A DNA stretch of 64,000 nucleotides, taken from positions 1 to 64,000 of the forward strand of contig DAOTXW010000085.1 of NCBI GenBank assembly GCA_034435035.1. Direction: 5' to 3'. Below, piece after piece: positions 24,804 to 33,372 of this stretch. Below the pieces are notes generated by a model. The model was given only the letters and a program-made list of their open reading frames with translations. It did no database searches and was not told where the DNA came from. The DNA is from JAHEME01 sp034435035. GTDB lineage: Bacteria; Chloroflexota; Anaerolineae; Aggregatilineales; UBA3940. The translations under genes were made by a program, and so were the position numbers. The number at the start of each line of letters is the position of its first letter. Within the stretch, counting starts at the first letter, position 1.

Positions 24804-25955
24804 ATGGCTGACCCGATCTACCTGGATTACAACGCCACCACGCCGGTTGCGCCGGAGGTGGTGGAGGCCATGCTGCCCTACCTGCGGGAGCGCTACGGCA
24901 ATCCTTCCAGCGCGCACGCCTATGGGCACCAGGCGCGCGAGGCCGTCGAACGGGGGCGGGCGCAGCTGGCGGCCCTGCTGGGCTGCGATCCCGGCGAGAT
25001 CCTGTTCACCGGGGGCGGGACAGAATCCAACAACATGGTGATCAAGGGCGCCGCCGAGGCGCACCGCAGCCATATCATGAGCCAGCATATCATCACCACT
25101 GCGGTCGAACACCCCGCGGTGCTGCAGCCGTGCGCTTACCTGGCTGGCCACGGATACGATATTACGGTGCTGCCGGTGGACGGGCGCGGTCGGGTCGATC
25201 CCCGGGATGTGGAGCGGGCCATCACGCCCGGCACGATTCTGATCTCGGTCATGCTGGCGAACAACGAAGTCGGCACGCTCCAGCCAGTGTCTGAGATCGC
25301 CGCGATTGCGCATCGCTACGGCGTGCCGGTGCACACGGACGCTGCGCAGGCGGTGGGCAAGATCCCGGTTGACGTCCGCGAGCTGGGCGTGGATTTCCTG
25401 ACGGTGGCGGGGCACAAGCTGTACGCGCCGAAGGGCATCGGGGCGCTGTACATCCGGGCGGGGCTTGATCTCCCGCGCCTGCTGCACGGCGCCGGGCACG
25501 AAGGCGGTCGCCGCGCCGGGACGGAGAATGTCCCGTACATTGTGGGGCTGGGGTGCGCTGCCGATCTTGCCCGGCGCGATCTGCCGGACAGCGCCGCACA
25601 GGCGGCGGCCCTGCGCGACCGCCTGTGGGAGGGCCTGTGCAGCCGGGCGGGCGACGTGCGCCGCAACGGCGACCCGGATCACAGCCTGCCCAACACGTTG
25701 AGCATCTCTTTCCGGCAGGTGCAGGCCAACGCCCTGCTGGCGGCCATCGGCGATCGGGTGGCCGCGTCTGCCGGGGCGGCCTGCCATGCCGATTCGGTCA
25801 CGGTGTCCCCCGTGCTGGAGGCGATGGCCGTCCCGCTGGACTATGCCATGGGGACACTGAGGCTGTCGGTCGGGCGGTTTACCACGGCGGACGAGGTCGA
25901 TGCCGCGGTAGATAGCATCGCCGGGGCAGTGGCCACCCTTCAGCTTTCCACCTGA
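24804..25955 (+). CDS. Cysteine desulfurase (IscS/NifS family)
   Basis: This PLP enzyme (383 residues from ATG 24804, GAGG nine bases upstream; an in-frame ATG at 24795 would add three residues) removes sulfur from cysteine for Fe-S clusters or tRNA thiolation. Visible are YLDYNATTP, GGGTESNN, the Asp and His around VHTDAAQAVGK, the PLP lysine in VAGHKLYAPKG, and the persulfide cysteine in SAGAACHAD. The extended mobile loop is typical of class I. No IscU gene is adjacent; the two NifU-like genes at 52 kb could receive its sulfur. Confidence 0.93.
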   Translation: MADPIYLDYNATTPVAPEVVEAMLPYLRERYGNPSSAHAYGHQAREAVERGRAQLAALLGCDPGEILFTGGGTESNNMVIKGAAEAHRSHIMSQHIITTAVEHPAVLQPCAYLAGHGYDITVLPVDGRGRVDPRDVERAITPGTILISVMLANNEVGTLQPVSEIAAIAHRYGVPVHTDAAQAVGKIPVDVRELGVDFLTVAGHKLYAPKGIGALYIRAGLDLPRLLHGAGHEGGRRAGTENVPYIVGLGCAADLARRDLPDSAAQAAALRDRLWEGLCSRAGDVRRNGDPDHSLPNTLSISFRQVQANALLAAIGDRVAASAGAACHADSVTVSPVLEAMAVPLDYAMGTLRLSVGRFTTADEVDAAVDSIAGAVATLQLST

Positions 25956-26012
25956 CTGACCCGCCGGCGGTTTGCGGCGTCCCTGTCCTATTCCTCACCT
26001 CTGGAGGCTGTC

Positions 26013-27212
26013 ATGAGCACAACCGATCCCCTGCTGGGCTGGCGTGACGAGTTTCCTATCCTGCAGCACACTAATTACCTGGTTAACAACTCGCTGGGGG
26101 CCATGCCGCGTGCCGTCTATGACCGGCTGCATGAGTACGCGGACATGTGGGCCACCCGCGGCATTCGCTCATGGGGTGAAGGCTGGTGGGATCTGAACGT
26201 GGCGGTGGGCGATAAGATCGGGGCGATCATCGGCGCGCCGCCTGCCACGGTATCCATGCACCAGAACATCGCGATCGCGCAGGCGATCCTGCTGTCCTGC
26301 TTCGACTACGACAGCCCCCGCAACAAAGTGGTGATCGAGGCCGGCATCTTCCCCTCGGACTACTACAATCTGCGCGGGATGCTGCCCCCGCACATGCAGG
26401 TCGAGATGGTGCCCAGCGAGGACGGCGGGATCAGCATCCCGGCGGAGCGGATCGTGGACGCCATCGACGAGCGCACCCTGCTGGTGATGGTCAGCCATGT
26501 GCTGTTCCGCAGCGCCTACATCGTGGAGGTGGAGCCGATCATCGAGAAGGCGCATCGCGCCGGCGCGATCGTCATCCTGGATGGGTTCCATGCCGGGGGC
26601 ATCGTGCCCTTCAACGTCACCGATCTGAATGTGGATTTCTACCTGGGCGGCGTGCTGAAGTGGATGTGCGGCGGCCCCGGCGGCATCTTCCTGTACGCCC
26701 GTCCGGACTATCTCAGGACGCTGCGCCCGCGCCTGACCGGCTGGATGGCCCACAAGCGCCCCTTCGCCTTTGAGGTGGATGAAATCGACCTGCGCGAGGA
26801 TGCCTTCCGCCTGCTGAACGGCACGCCCGCGGTCCCCAACCTGTATGCTGTCCAGCCCGGCATCGAGATCATCGCGCAGGTGGGGGTGGAGGCGATCCGC
26901 CGCAAGTCCATGCGGCAGACGGCCCTCATGCTCGATCTGGCGGATGCGGCGGGCTGGGAGGTGAACACCCCGCGCGATCCGCAGCGCCGGGGCGGCACCG
27001 TGACGGTCAATCCGCCGCACAGCTACGAGATCTCCCGGGAGCTGATCGCCCGCGACATCCTGATCGACTACCGGGCCGGGGCCGGCATCCGCATCTCGCC
27101 GCACTTCTATAACAGCGATGAGGAGATTCACCACTGCTTCGACGCCATCCAGGACATCCTGGACAGTGAAGCCTGGCAGCAGCATGCCGCCGCCCGCGAG
27201 TTCATCACCTAG
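26013..27212 (+). CDS. Kynureninase-like PLP-dependent enzyme
   Basis: The 399-residue fold-type I aminotransferase class V protein starts after GGAGG. It shows NNSLGAMP (like the kynureninase LDGNSLG), DGFHAGGIVPF (the Asp that binds the PLP nitrogen, and a His) and the PLP lysine in GGVLKWMCGGPGG, which is the kynureninase layout. Kynureninase splits kynurenine to anthranilate and alanine. There are no other tryptophan-degradation genes nearby, so the true substrate may differ. Confidence 0.85.
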   Translation: MSTTDPLLGWRDEFPILQHTNYLVNNSLGAMPRAVYDRLHEYADMWATRGIRSWGEGWWDLNVAVGDKIGAIIGAPPATVSMHQNIAIAQAILLSCFDYDSPRNKVVIEAGIFPSDYYNLRGMLPPHMQVEMVPSEDGGISIPAERIVDAIDERTLLVMVSHVLFRSAYIVEVEPIIEKAHRAGAIVILDGFHAGGIVPFNVTDLNVDFYLGGVLKWMCGGPGGIFLYARPDYLRTLRPRLTGWMAHKRPFAFEVDEIDLREDAFRLLNGTPAVPNLYAVQPGIEIIAQVGVEAIRRKSMRQTALMLDLADAAGWEVNTPRDPQRRGGTVTVNPPHSYEISRELIARDILIDYRAGAGIRISPHFYNSDEEIHHCFDAIQDILDSEAWQQHAAAREFIT

Positions 27213-27236
27213 CTGCGGCGGGCCGGCGGCCTGATC

Positions 27237-27265
27237 TTGGATCGTCCGGGCAAACACGCTACCAT
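27237..27265 (+). promoter_or_regulatory. Candidate sigma70 promoter of ndk
   Basis: TTGGAT at 27237-27242 and TACCAT at 27260-27265 are spaced 17 bases apart. The transcript would start near 27272, giving a leader of about 64 bases to TTG 27336. Confidence 0.45.
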
Positions 27266-27335
27266 TAGCGCCCGTTGGCCTGACGCGCTGACTCTGCGCC
27301 CCGGCGGGGGCCGGCTGTTCACAGGGAGGGATTCG

Positions 27336-27791
27336 TTGGAGCGGACTCTGGTGCTGGTAAAGCCGGATGGCGTCCAGCGGGGGCTGGTGGGCGAGATCAT
27401 CTCGCGCTTCGAGCGCCGCGGCCTGAAGCTGATCGGCATGAAGTTCATGCAGGTCAGCCGCGAGCTGGCCGAGGAGCACTACGGCGAGCACCGTGAGCGC
27501 CCCTTCTTCGGGACGCTGGTGGCATTCATCACCTCGTCGCCGGTGGTGGCGATGGTCTGGGAAGGCACGGACGCGATCCAGAAGGTGCGCGATATGATGG
27601 GTAAGACCAGGCCGGTCGACTCAGCGCCGGGGACGATTCGCGGCGACTTCGGCATGGATGTGGGGCAGAACCTGGTGCACGGGTCAGATGGCGCCGCTTC
27701 TGCTGAGCGCGAGATCGGGCTGTGGTTCGCGCCTTCTGAGCTGGTCGAGTGGACGCGTGACAGCGATCGCTGGGTGTTTGAGCCGCACTAG
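27336..27791 (+). CDS. ndk: Nucleoside diphosphate kinase
   Basis: NDK transfers the gamma phosphate between nucleotides through a phosphohistidine. The product from TTG 27336 has 151 residues, the family length, and GGGAGG lies upstream; translating further upstream gives no conserved sequence. MERTLVLVKPDGV, RGDFGMDVGQN and the active-site His in NLVHGSDG are conserved. The gene is terminated by a strong hairpin shared with rsfS. Confidence 0.96.
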   Translation: MERTLVLVKPDGVQRGLVGEIISRFERRGLKLIGMKFMQVSRELAEEHYGEHRERPFFGTLVAFITSSPVVAMVWEGTDAIQKVRDMMGKTRPVDSAPGTIRGDFGMDVGQNLVHGSDGAASAEREIGLWFAPSELVEWTRDSDRWVFEPH

Positions 27792-27817
27792 GCTTCCTAT
27801 GACCGGGGATAGATCAG

Positions 27818-27845
27818 GGAGGCGGGCTGCTGCGGGCCCGCCTCC
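27818..27845. terminator. Convergent terminator between ndk and rsfS
   Basis: GGAGGCGGGC at 27818-27827 pairs perfectly with 27836-27845 over an 8-base loop, followed by TGTGTTT on the plus strand. It should terminate ndk and possibly rsfS in the opposite direction. Confidence 0.65.
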
Positions 27846-27850
27846 TGTGT

Positions 27851-28216
27851 TTACTGCATCTTCAGCAGCACGATCGCGTCTTTCCAGAATCCTTCGAGAT
27901 CGTAGTAGGCGCGGGTTTCGGGGGAGAAGGCGTGCACGATGATATCGCCGTAGTCGATCAGAACCCAGCCGGACTGTGCGTCGCCCTCCACGTAGCGGGC
28001 CGGGACGCGGTGCCGCTTCTTGATCTCCTCGGTGATGCCTTCCACGATGGCCTTGAGCTGCCGCTCGCTGGTGCCGCTGCAGATCACGAAATAGTCGGCG
28101 ATCAGCGTGCGTCCCCGGATGTCGAGCAGGACGACATCCTCACCCTTTTTGTCGGCAATCACATCAATGATTTCACGGGCCAGGTCAACAGTCTGGATCT
28201 CGGCAACCTGCGACAA
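27851..28216 (-). CDS. rsfS: Ribosomal silencing factor RsfS
   Basis: RsfS binds ribosomal protein uL14 and prevents subunit joining during starvation. The 121-residue protein begins with TTG and GGAAG is close upstream. VVLLDIRG, ADYFVICSGTSERQLKAI, and GWVLIDYGDIIVHAF are all typical. The family is about 105-120 residues, so the start is acceptable. Divergent from tilS, with 87 bases between the coding starts. Confidence 0.94.
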   Translation of the reverse strand: MSQVAEIQTVDLAREIIDVIADKKGEDVVLLDIRGRTLIADYFVICSGTSERQLKAIVEGITEEIKKRHRVPARYVEGDAQSGWVLIDYGDIIVHAFSPETRAYYDLEGFWKDAIVLLKMQ

Positions 28217-28254
28217 TGCGCTTCCATTTCTCCCTGCGGTCAGTGTTGAACTCT

Positions 28255-28263
28255 ATTCTAGCA
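28255..28263 (-). promoter_or_regulatory. Extended -10 element for rsfS
   Basis: The minus strand reads TGCTAGAAT (TGn plus TAGAAT, plus-strand 28255-28260 with TGC at 28261-28263). The transcript would start near 28248. The divergent tilS element lies 34 bases away. Confidence 0.55.
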
Positions 28264-28296
28264 TGCTCTGGCAAGCGGCTCCAAGCGCTCGACCGG

Positions 28297-28305
28297 TGCT
28301 ATAAT
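28297..28305 (+). promoter_or_regulatory. Perfect extended -10 element for tilS
   Basis: TGCTATAAT contains a consensus TATAAT (28300-28305) with TGC before it. The expected transcript start is around 28312-28313, exactly the ATG at 28313. The -35 region has no match. Confidence 0.65.
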
Positions 28306-28312
28306 GCAGCCG

Positions 28313-29782
28313 ATGGATGTATCGAGCCGCTGTGAACGTGCGCTGCGGGCTGTGCCCGGCCTGGACGCAGCGGGCGCGGTGGTGGTTGGCGTGTCGGGCG
28401 GAGCCGATTCGCTGGCGCTGCTGCATCTGCTGGCCCGCTGTGGGGAGCCGCCGCTGCGTCTGCTGGCCGTGCATGTGCATCACGGGCTGCGAGGTGCGGA
28501 AGCGGACGCTGACGCCGCGTTCGTGGCCGACACGGCGGCAGCGTGGAATATCCCCTGCCGGGTTGTGCATGTTGATGTGCCAGGGCTGGCCCGGCAGGCG
28601 CGGCTTTCCACCGAGGAGGCGGCCCGCCGGGCACGCTACACCGCCCTGGCCGATGCCGCCCGCGCCGCCGGGATGCGCTTCATCGCTGTGGGGCATCATG
28701 CCGACGATCAGGCCGAGACGGTGCTGATGCACCTGCTGCGTGGATCGGGGCTGGCCGGGCTGCGCGGCATGCTGCCGGTCACCCCGCTGTCCGCCTATCA
28801 CCTCCTGCCCGCTGTCCGCCCGGAGGGCAGCGCTCTGATGCTGATCCGCCCGCTGCTCGATGTGCCGCGGGCGGCGCTCGAATCCTACTGCGCCGCGCAC
28901 GGCCTGAGTCCCCGCCTCGATTCCACCAATGTGGACCTCACCTACTTCCGCAATCGTCTGCGGCATGAGGCGCTTCCGCTGCTGGAGTCGCTCATCCCGG
29001 GGCTGCGTGAGCGGCTCGGGCGCACTGCCGCGGTGCTGGCCGCTGATTATGCGGTGCTGGAGGCTCAGGTGGAGGCCGCCTGGCAGCAGGTGGCGCTTGC
29101 CGATTCGGCGGCGCAGGTGTCTCTTGACCGGGCGGGCTGGCGGGCGCTGCCGCTGGCGCTCCAGCGGGCGCTGATCCGCCGGGCAGTCTACCGGCTGCGT
29201 CCGGAGCTGCGGGATGTCAGCTTTGAGCCGGTCGAGGGGGCTGTGCGCGTAGCCCGGATCGGCGAAGCAGGCGCAGAGGCGACGCTGCCAGCCGGGCTGT
29301 CGCTGCGCGTGGATTACGACCGGCTCATTCTATCTGCCGGGGAGGATGAGCCGCCGCCCGATTGGCCGCTGCTGGAGCCGGGCACGGCCATGCCGATCCC
29401 GGGGCCGGTCGATCTTCCGCTGCCGGGGTCGAGCTGGCGTTTCAGCCTGGCCGGCTATGACGGCCCGCGTCAGGGCCCCGCCTGGAAGGCGCTGCTGGCT
29501 GATCCGTGGTGCGCGGTGCTGGACGGGGCAGCCGCCGCGCCGCCGCTGATCCTGAGGACGCGCCGCCCCGGCGACCGCTTTCGCCCGCAGGGTGTCGGCG
29601 GATCGCAGAAAGTGGCCGATTTCATGATCAACGCCCGCATCCCGGCGCGGTGGCGCAGCCGGCTGCCGCTGCTCGTCTCCGGGGACGGGATCGTCTGGGT
29701 GTGTGGCTGGCGTGTGGGCGAGGGAGCTGTGGTGCGGCCCATGACAGGCAGCGTGTGGCTGGCCCGCTTCTGGCGCAGCTGA
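28313..29782 (+). CDS. tilS: tRNA(Ile)-lysidine synthase
   Basis: TilS converts C34 of the CAU-anticodon isoleucine tRNA to lysidine with ATP and lysine; it is essential for reading AUA. From ATG 28313 the protein has 489 residues, with the PP-loop GVSGGADSLALLH, HHADDQAET, the TilS substrate-binding domain, and a C-terminal domain with RPGDRFRPQG. ATG 28304 would add three residues but lies inside the -10 hexamer, so 28313 is preferred and the mRNA would be leaderless; no ribosome site is present. The start depends on that promoter being real. Confidence 0.93.
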   Translation: MDVSSRCERALRAVPGLDAAGAVVVGVSGGADSLALLHLLARCGEPPLRLLAVHVHHGLRGAEADADAAFVADTAAAWNIPCRVVHVDVPGLARQARLSTEEAARRARYTALADAARAAGMRFIAVGHHADDQAETVLMHLLRGSGLAGLRGMLPVTPLSAYHLLPAVRPEGSALMLIRPLLDVPRAALESYCAAHGLSPRLDSTNVDLTYFRNRLRHEALPLLESLIPGLRERLGRTAAVLAADYAVLEAQVEAAWQQVALADSAAQVSLDRAGWRALPLALQRALIRRAVYRLRPELRDVSFEPVEGAVRVARIGEAGAEATLPAGLSLRVDYDRLILSAGEDEPPPDWPLLEPGTAMPIPGPVDLPLPGSSWRFSLAGYDGPRQGPAWKALLADPWCAVLDGAAAAPPLILRTRRPGDRFRPQGVGGSQKVADFMINARIPARWRSRLPLLVSGDGIVWVCGWRVGEGAVVRPMTGSVWLARFWRS

Positions 29783-29807
29783 GCGCCTGCCGGACAGAAA
29801 AACCGGC

Positions 29808-29832
29808 CCCGGCCTGCGCTGCGCAGGCCGGG
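29808..29832. terminator. Convergent GC-rich hairpin downstream of tilS
   Basis: CCCGGCCTGC and its complement form a nearly perfect palindrome over 25 bases. On the minus strand it is followed by GGCCGGTTTTTC, so it is a plausible intrinsic terminator for the converging small gene and may also stop tilS. Confidence 0.55.
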
Positions 29833-29866
29833 TGAGGGGTGAAGCGATCAGCCGTTCAGGCGGCTG

Positions 29867-30265
29867 CTACTTCTTGGGGGCCTCGTCGTGCGGCGTGAAG
29901 GAGTTCGCCATGCGGTCGAGGGCTTCACTCAGGCTCTTGAGCGCCGTGACCAGCCCCTTGCGCAGCTCCTCGGAGACCTTGCCGCTCTCCAGGTCTTCTA
30001 CGACCTGCTTGGCGCCTGTTTCAACCTTCTTGCCTGCCTCTGACGAGCGGACGTTCTTGGCGGCGTCATTCAGTTCATCCGTGAGGCGGCTCAGGCCCTC
30101 GCGGATGTCCTTCTCCAGCCTGTGACGCTCCTCGCTGTGCCAGGCTGCGTTGATCGCATCACGCAGCTTGCGGCCCACTTCGGCAAACTCGGCGGCGACA
30201 TCGACCTGATCAGCCTGCGGGCGCTCGTTTTCAGGGATGGGCGGGGTCTTTCCATTACCAGACAT
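29867..30265 (-). CDS. Small helical (coiled-coil) protein, function unknown
   Basis: The 132-residue product starts with ATG after AAGGAG. It is rich in Lys, Glu and Ala and lacks hydrophobic segments. It looks like long amphipathic helices, particularly residues 25-70 and 85-118, with many i/i+3 hydrophobic positions. It sits downstream of sdhB on the same strand with a gap of 124 bases. I do not recognise a named family, although highly similar helical proteins are common in related phyla; apolipoprotein-like lipid or membrane binding is possible. Confidence 0.8.
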   Translation of the reverse strand: MSGNGKTPPIPENERPQADQVDVAAEFAEVGRKLRDAINAAWHSEERHRLEKDIREGLSRLTDELNDAAKNVRSSEAGKKVETGAKQVVEDLESGKVSEELRKGLVTALKSLSEALDRMANSFTPHDEAPKK

Positions 30266-30389
30266 TTCTCAACAGCTCCTTGAATAGTCTCCTGCGCTGC
30301 CAATAGATACGCACGTCTCCGGCTGAAGTTGCATAGAATCAGACAGGGAGGCTTTCGCCCCCCTGTCTGGCCGCAGCAGGTGGAGGGGG

Positions 30390-31100
30390 TCAATGACGCC
30401 CGGCCATCGCATTCTTGACCTCGGCGATCAGCTGCGTCACCGGGATCTCGCGCGGGCAGGCTGAGGTGCAGTTGAAGATCGTGCGGCAGCGCCACACGCC
30501 GTTTTCCTCGCTCAGCACGGCCAGCCGCTGATCGCCCGCCTGATCGCGATCATCGAAGATGAAGCGGTGCGCCTGTACGATGGCAGCCGGCCCCACGTAG
30601 GTGCCGTTTGCCCAGAAGGAGGGGCAGGATGTGGTGCAGGCCGCGCACAGGATGCACTTGGTGCCTTCGTCAAAGATGGCGCGGGCCTCCGGGCTCTGAA
30701 GGCGTTCCGCGGCTGGCGTCTCATCATGGTTGACGAAGTACGGCATCACCGACCGGTAGTGTTCGAAGAACGGCCCCATATCGACGATCAGATCTTTGAT
30801 CACGGGCAGGCCGAGGATCGGCTCAACCTGGATCCTGCCGGCCTCGCCCCTGACCAGGTCTTTGACCAGCACCTTGCAGGCCAGCGCATTGGCGCCGTTG
30901 ATGCGCATGGCATCCGAGCCGCAGATGCCGTGGGCGCAGGATCGCCGCAGGGACAGTGTGCCGTCGATGTACCACTTCACATGGTGCAGCAGATCAAGGA
31001 CACGGTCGGTGCGCTGGACATCCTCCAGCGTGTACTCAGCCCAGTAGGGCTTCCGATCCGTTTCGGGGTTATAGCGCCGGACGCGGAGTTGGACTTGCAT
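30390..31100 (-). CDS. sdhB: Succinate dehydrogenase iron-sulfur subunit
   Basis: The 236-residue subunit carries electrons from SdhA flavin to quinone. The [2Fe-2S] motif is CAHGICGSDAM with a later C in NALAC; the [4Fe-4S] and [3Fe-4S] cysteines are in CILCAACTTSCP and CRTIFNCTSACP. The ATG at 31100 shares one base with the sdhA stop (TGATG), which suggests translational coupling; an open frame upstream is spurious. Confidence 0.95.
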   Translation of the reverse strand: MQVQLRVRRYNPETDRKPYWAEYTLEDVQRTDRVLDLLHHVKWYIDGTLSLRRSCAHGICGSDAMRINGANALACKVLVKDLVRGEAGRIQVEPILGLPVIKDLIVDMGPFFEHYRSVMPYFVNHDETPAAERLQSPEARAIFDEGTKCILCAACTTSCPSFWANGTYVGPAAIVQAHRFIFDDRDQAGDQRLAVLSEENGVWRCRTIFNCTSACPREIPVTQLIAEVKNAMAGRH

Positions 31101-32878
31101 CAGTAGACGCGCTCCTTTGGTTGATACTTGAGGATGACGACCGGTTTGTACTCGATAGCCAGCGAGCCATCCGGCTGGCGGGTGACCAGGGAGTGTTTCA
31201 GCCACTCATCATCGTCGCGCCTGGGGTAGTCCTCGCGGGAGTGGCCGCCGCGGCTCTCGGTGCGGTTCAGCGCTGCCACAGCGGTGACCTCCGCCAGGTC
31301 CAGCAAACACCCCAGTTCCCACGCCTCGAGCAGATCGTGGTTGAAAATACGGCCCCGATCGTCGATCTGGATGTCGTTATGGTAGCGGGCCTTGAGCTCC
31401 CGCACGCGGTCGATAGCGGTCTGGATGCCGCTGGCCTCGCGGAAGACGCCGACGAAATCCATCATGGTCTTCTGCATCTCTTTGCGCAGCTCGGCGACGC
31501 GGGTGCCGCCGCTGGCAGTGCGCAGGCGTTCCAGCTCGGCTTCAACAGCCGCCGTGGGGTTAGCGGGCAGGGGGGTGAAGTCGGCCTGCCGGCAGAACTC
31601 ACCCATCTGCACCCCGGCGCGGCGGCCAAAGACGACCAGATCGACCAGCGAGTTGGTGCCCAGCCGGTTAGCCCCGTGTACAGAAACGCAGGCGCACTCG
31701 CCGGCGGCGTACAGTCCGGGCAGGACGGTATTCTGCGGATCGATCACCACCTCAGCGTTGACATTGGTGGGGATACCGCCCATCGCATAGTGAGCCGTCG
31801 GCTGGATCGGGATCGGCTCATCGAGCGGGTCGATCCCCAGGTAGGTGCGGCAGAAGTCGAGGATGTCCGGGACCTTGCTTTCGATGTAGTGCCGGTCCAC
31901 GCGGCGGGTTTCGCCGTCAGCCTCGAGATATTTGTTGACCGTATCCGGCGTCACGTCCAGGTGGACGTAATCCTGCTCATTGATCCCGTTGCCGTCGCGG
32001 ATTTCCAGGTAGATGGCACGGGAGACGACATCGCGGCTGGCCAGGTCCTTGATGGTCGGGGCGTATTTGGCCATGAAGCGCTCGCCCCGGCCATTGAGCA
32101 GAATGCCGCCTTCGCCGCGCACGCCCTCGGTGATCAGGATGCCAAGCCGGTAGATGCCCGTCGGGTGGAACTGGAAGAACTCCATATCTTCCTGCGGGAT
32201 GCCGCGCCGCAGGCAGATGGCATTGCCGTCGCCGGTCAGGGTATAGGCGTTGCTGGTGATTGACCACACCTTGCCCCAGCCGCCGGTGGCGAACATCACC
32301 GCCTTGGCATGAAACACGTGCAGCTCGCCGGTGGCGATCTCGACCGCCACCACGCCGGCGGTGCGTCCGTTGTTCAGCAGCAGATCGACGACATGGAACT
32401 CATCAAAGAAATTGACCTGGTTCTTGATGCACTGCTGGTAGAGCGTCTGCAGGATCATGTGACCCGTGCGGTCGGCGGCATGGCAGGCACGGCGCACCGC
32501 GCGCTCACCGTGGTTGGCGGTGTGGCCCCCGAACCGGCGCTGAGAGATCTTGCCCTCCGCGGTGCGGTCGAACGGCAGGCCGAGATGCTCCAGCTCGTAG
32601 ACCATGTCCACGGCTTCGCGGGCCAGCACGTCCACGGCATCCTGATCGGCCAGGTAGTCCGATCCCTTAACCGTATCAAAGGCGTGCCATTCCCAGTGAT
32701 CCTCTTCCTCGTTGCCCAGTGCAGCTCCGATGCCACCCTGCGCGGCTCCGGTGTGGGAGCGGGTGGGATACAGCTTGCTGATGACAGCGGTCTTGACGCT
32801 CCGTGAGGCATACAGCGCGGCCATCAGGCCGGCGCCGCCCGCCCCGACGATCACTGCGTCAAACTGGTGTACCTGCAT
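31100..32878 (-). CDS. sdhA: Succinate dehydrogenase flavoprotein subunit
   Basis: This 592-residue subunit oxidises succinate to fumarate using covalent FAD. Visible are GAGGAGLMAA near the N-terminus, RSHTGAAQGG with the flavin-linked His, EFFQFHPTGIY, and HGANRLGTNSLVD. It fits the long SdhA/FrdA family; the order C-D-A-B with two membrane anchors fits an aerobic dehydrogenase (fumarate reduction cannot be excluded). Overlaps sdhB by one base. Confidence 0.96.
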   Translation of the reverse strand: MQVHQFDAVIVGAGGAGLMAALYASRSVKTAVISKLYPTRSHTGAAQGGIGAALGNEEEDHWEWHAFDTVKGSDYLADQDAVDVLAREAVDMVYELEHLGLPFDRTAEGKISQRRFGGHTANHGERAVRRACHAADRTGHMILQTLYQQCIKNQVNFFDEFHVVDLLLNNGRTAGVVAVEIATGELHVFHAKAVMFATGGWGKVWSITSNAYTLTGDGNAICLRRGIPQEDMEFFQFHPTGIYRLGILITEGVRGEGGILLNGRGERFMAKYAPTIKDLASRDVVSRAIYLEIRDGNGINEQDYVHLDVTPDTVNKYLEADGETRRVDRHYIESKVPDILDFCRTYLGIDPLDEPIPIQPTAHYAMGGIPTNVNAEVVIDPQNTVLPGLYAAGECACVSVHGANRLGTNSLVDLVVFGRRAGVQMGEFCRQADFTPLPANPTAAVEAELERLRTASGGTRVAELRKEMQKTMMDFVGVFREASGIQTAIDRVRELKARYHNDIQIDDRGRIFNHDLLEAWELGCLLDLAEVTAVAALNRTESRGGHSREDYPRRDDDEWLKHSLVTRQPDGSLAIEYKPVVILKYQPKERVY

Positions 32879-32923
32879 CGTATCACTTCCCTCGCTGTTG
32901 TAGATGTTCAGGCGTGCCTTTGC

Positions 32924-33358
32924 CTAGAAGAACAGGGCCAGCAGGCGGGCCCCCTCGCCGGAGCGCTCGATCTCCTCCAGCGGCTGCAGCGGCGCGCCGA
33001 TGAGCGCCACGCTGCCGACGACCAGCACGAAGATCATCACGATCACCCCGGCGACCTGCAGGGCGCGCTTGAGCGCCGCATGATGGACGTAATCGTTGAT
33101 CACATAACGCAGGCCATTAAAGCCATGCAGCCCGGCAAACCACAGCAGGAACGCATCGTAAATGCGCCAGCCCAGGAAGGCCCAGCGCTTCTCAATCACC
33201 CAGTGATAGTCGATCGAGTAGACGCTGTTAATCAGGTGCATGATCCCCAGGTGGATGAACGCCAGCGGGATGAGAAGGATGCCAGAGCCGCGCATATAGC
33301 GCCATGCGGCGCTTTCAAACCGGTTGCCCTTCGGGGGGGCGGCCTGTCCACTCAGCAT
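32924..33358 (-). CDS. sdhD: Succinate dehydrogenase membrane subunit, SdhD-like
   Basis: The 144-residue product has three transmembrane helices (about 22-44, 65-85, 100-125) and the GLHGFNGLRYV motif, which contains a His at the heme/quinone site. ATG 33358 is placed after AAAGGAG. It lies 14 bases after sdhC and 45 bases before sdhA in the same orientation. The assignment to C versus D is based on gene order. Confidence 0.85.
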   Translation of the reverse strand: MLSGQAAPPKGNRFESAAWRYMRGSGILLIPLAFIHLGIMHLINSVYSIDYHWVIEKRWAFLGWRIYDAFLLWFAGLHGFNGLRYVINDYVHHAALKRALQVAGVIVMIFVLVVGSVALIGAPLQPLEEIERSGEGARLLALFF

Positions 33359-33372
33359 GTCGGGGTCTCCTT

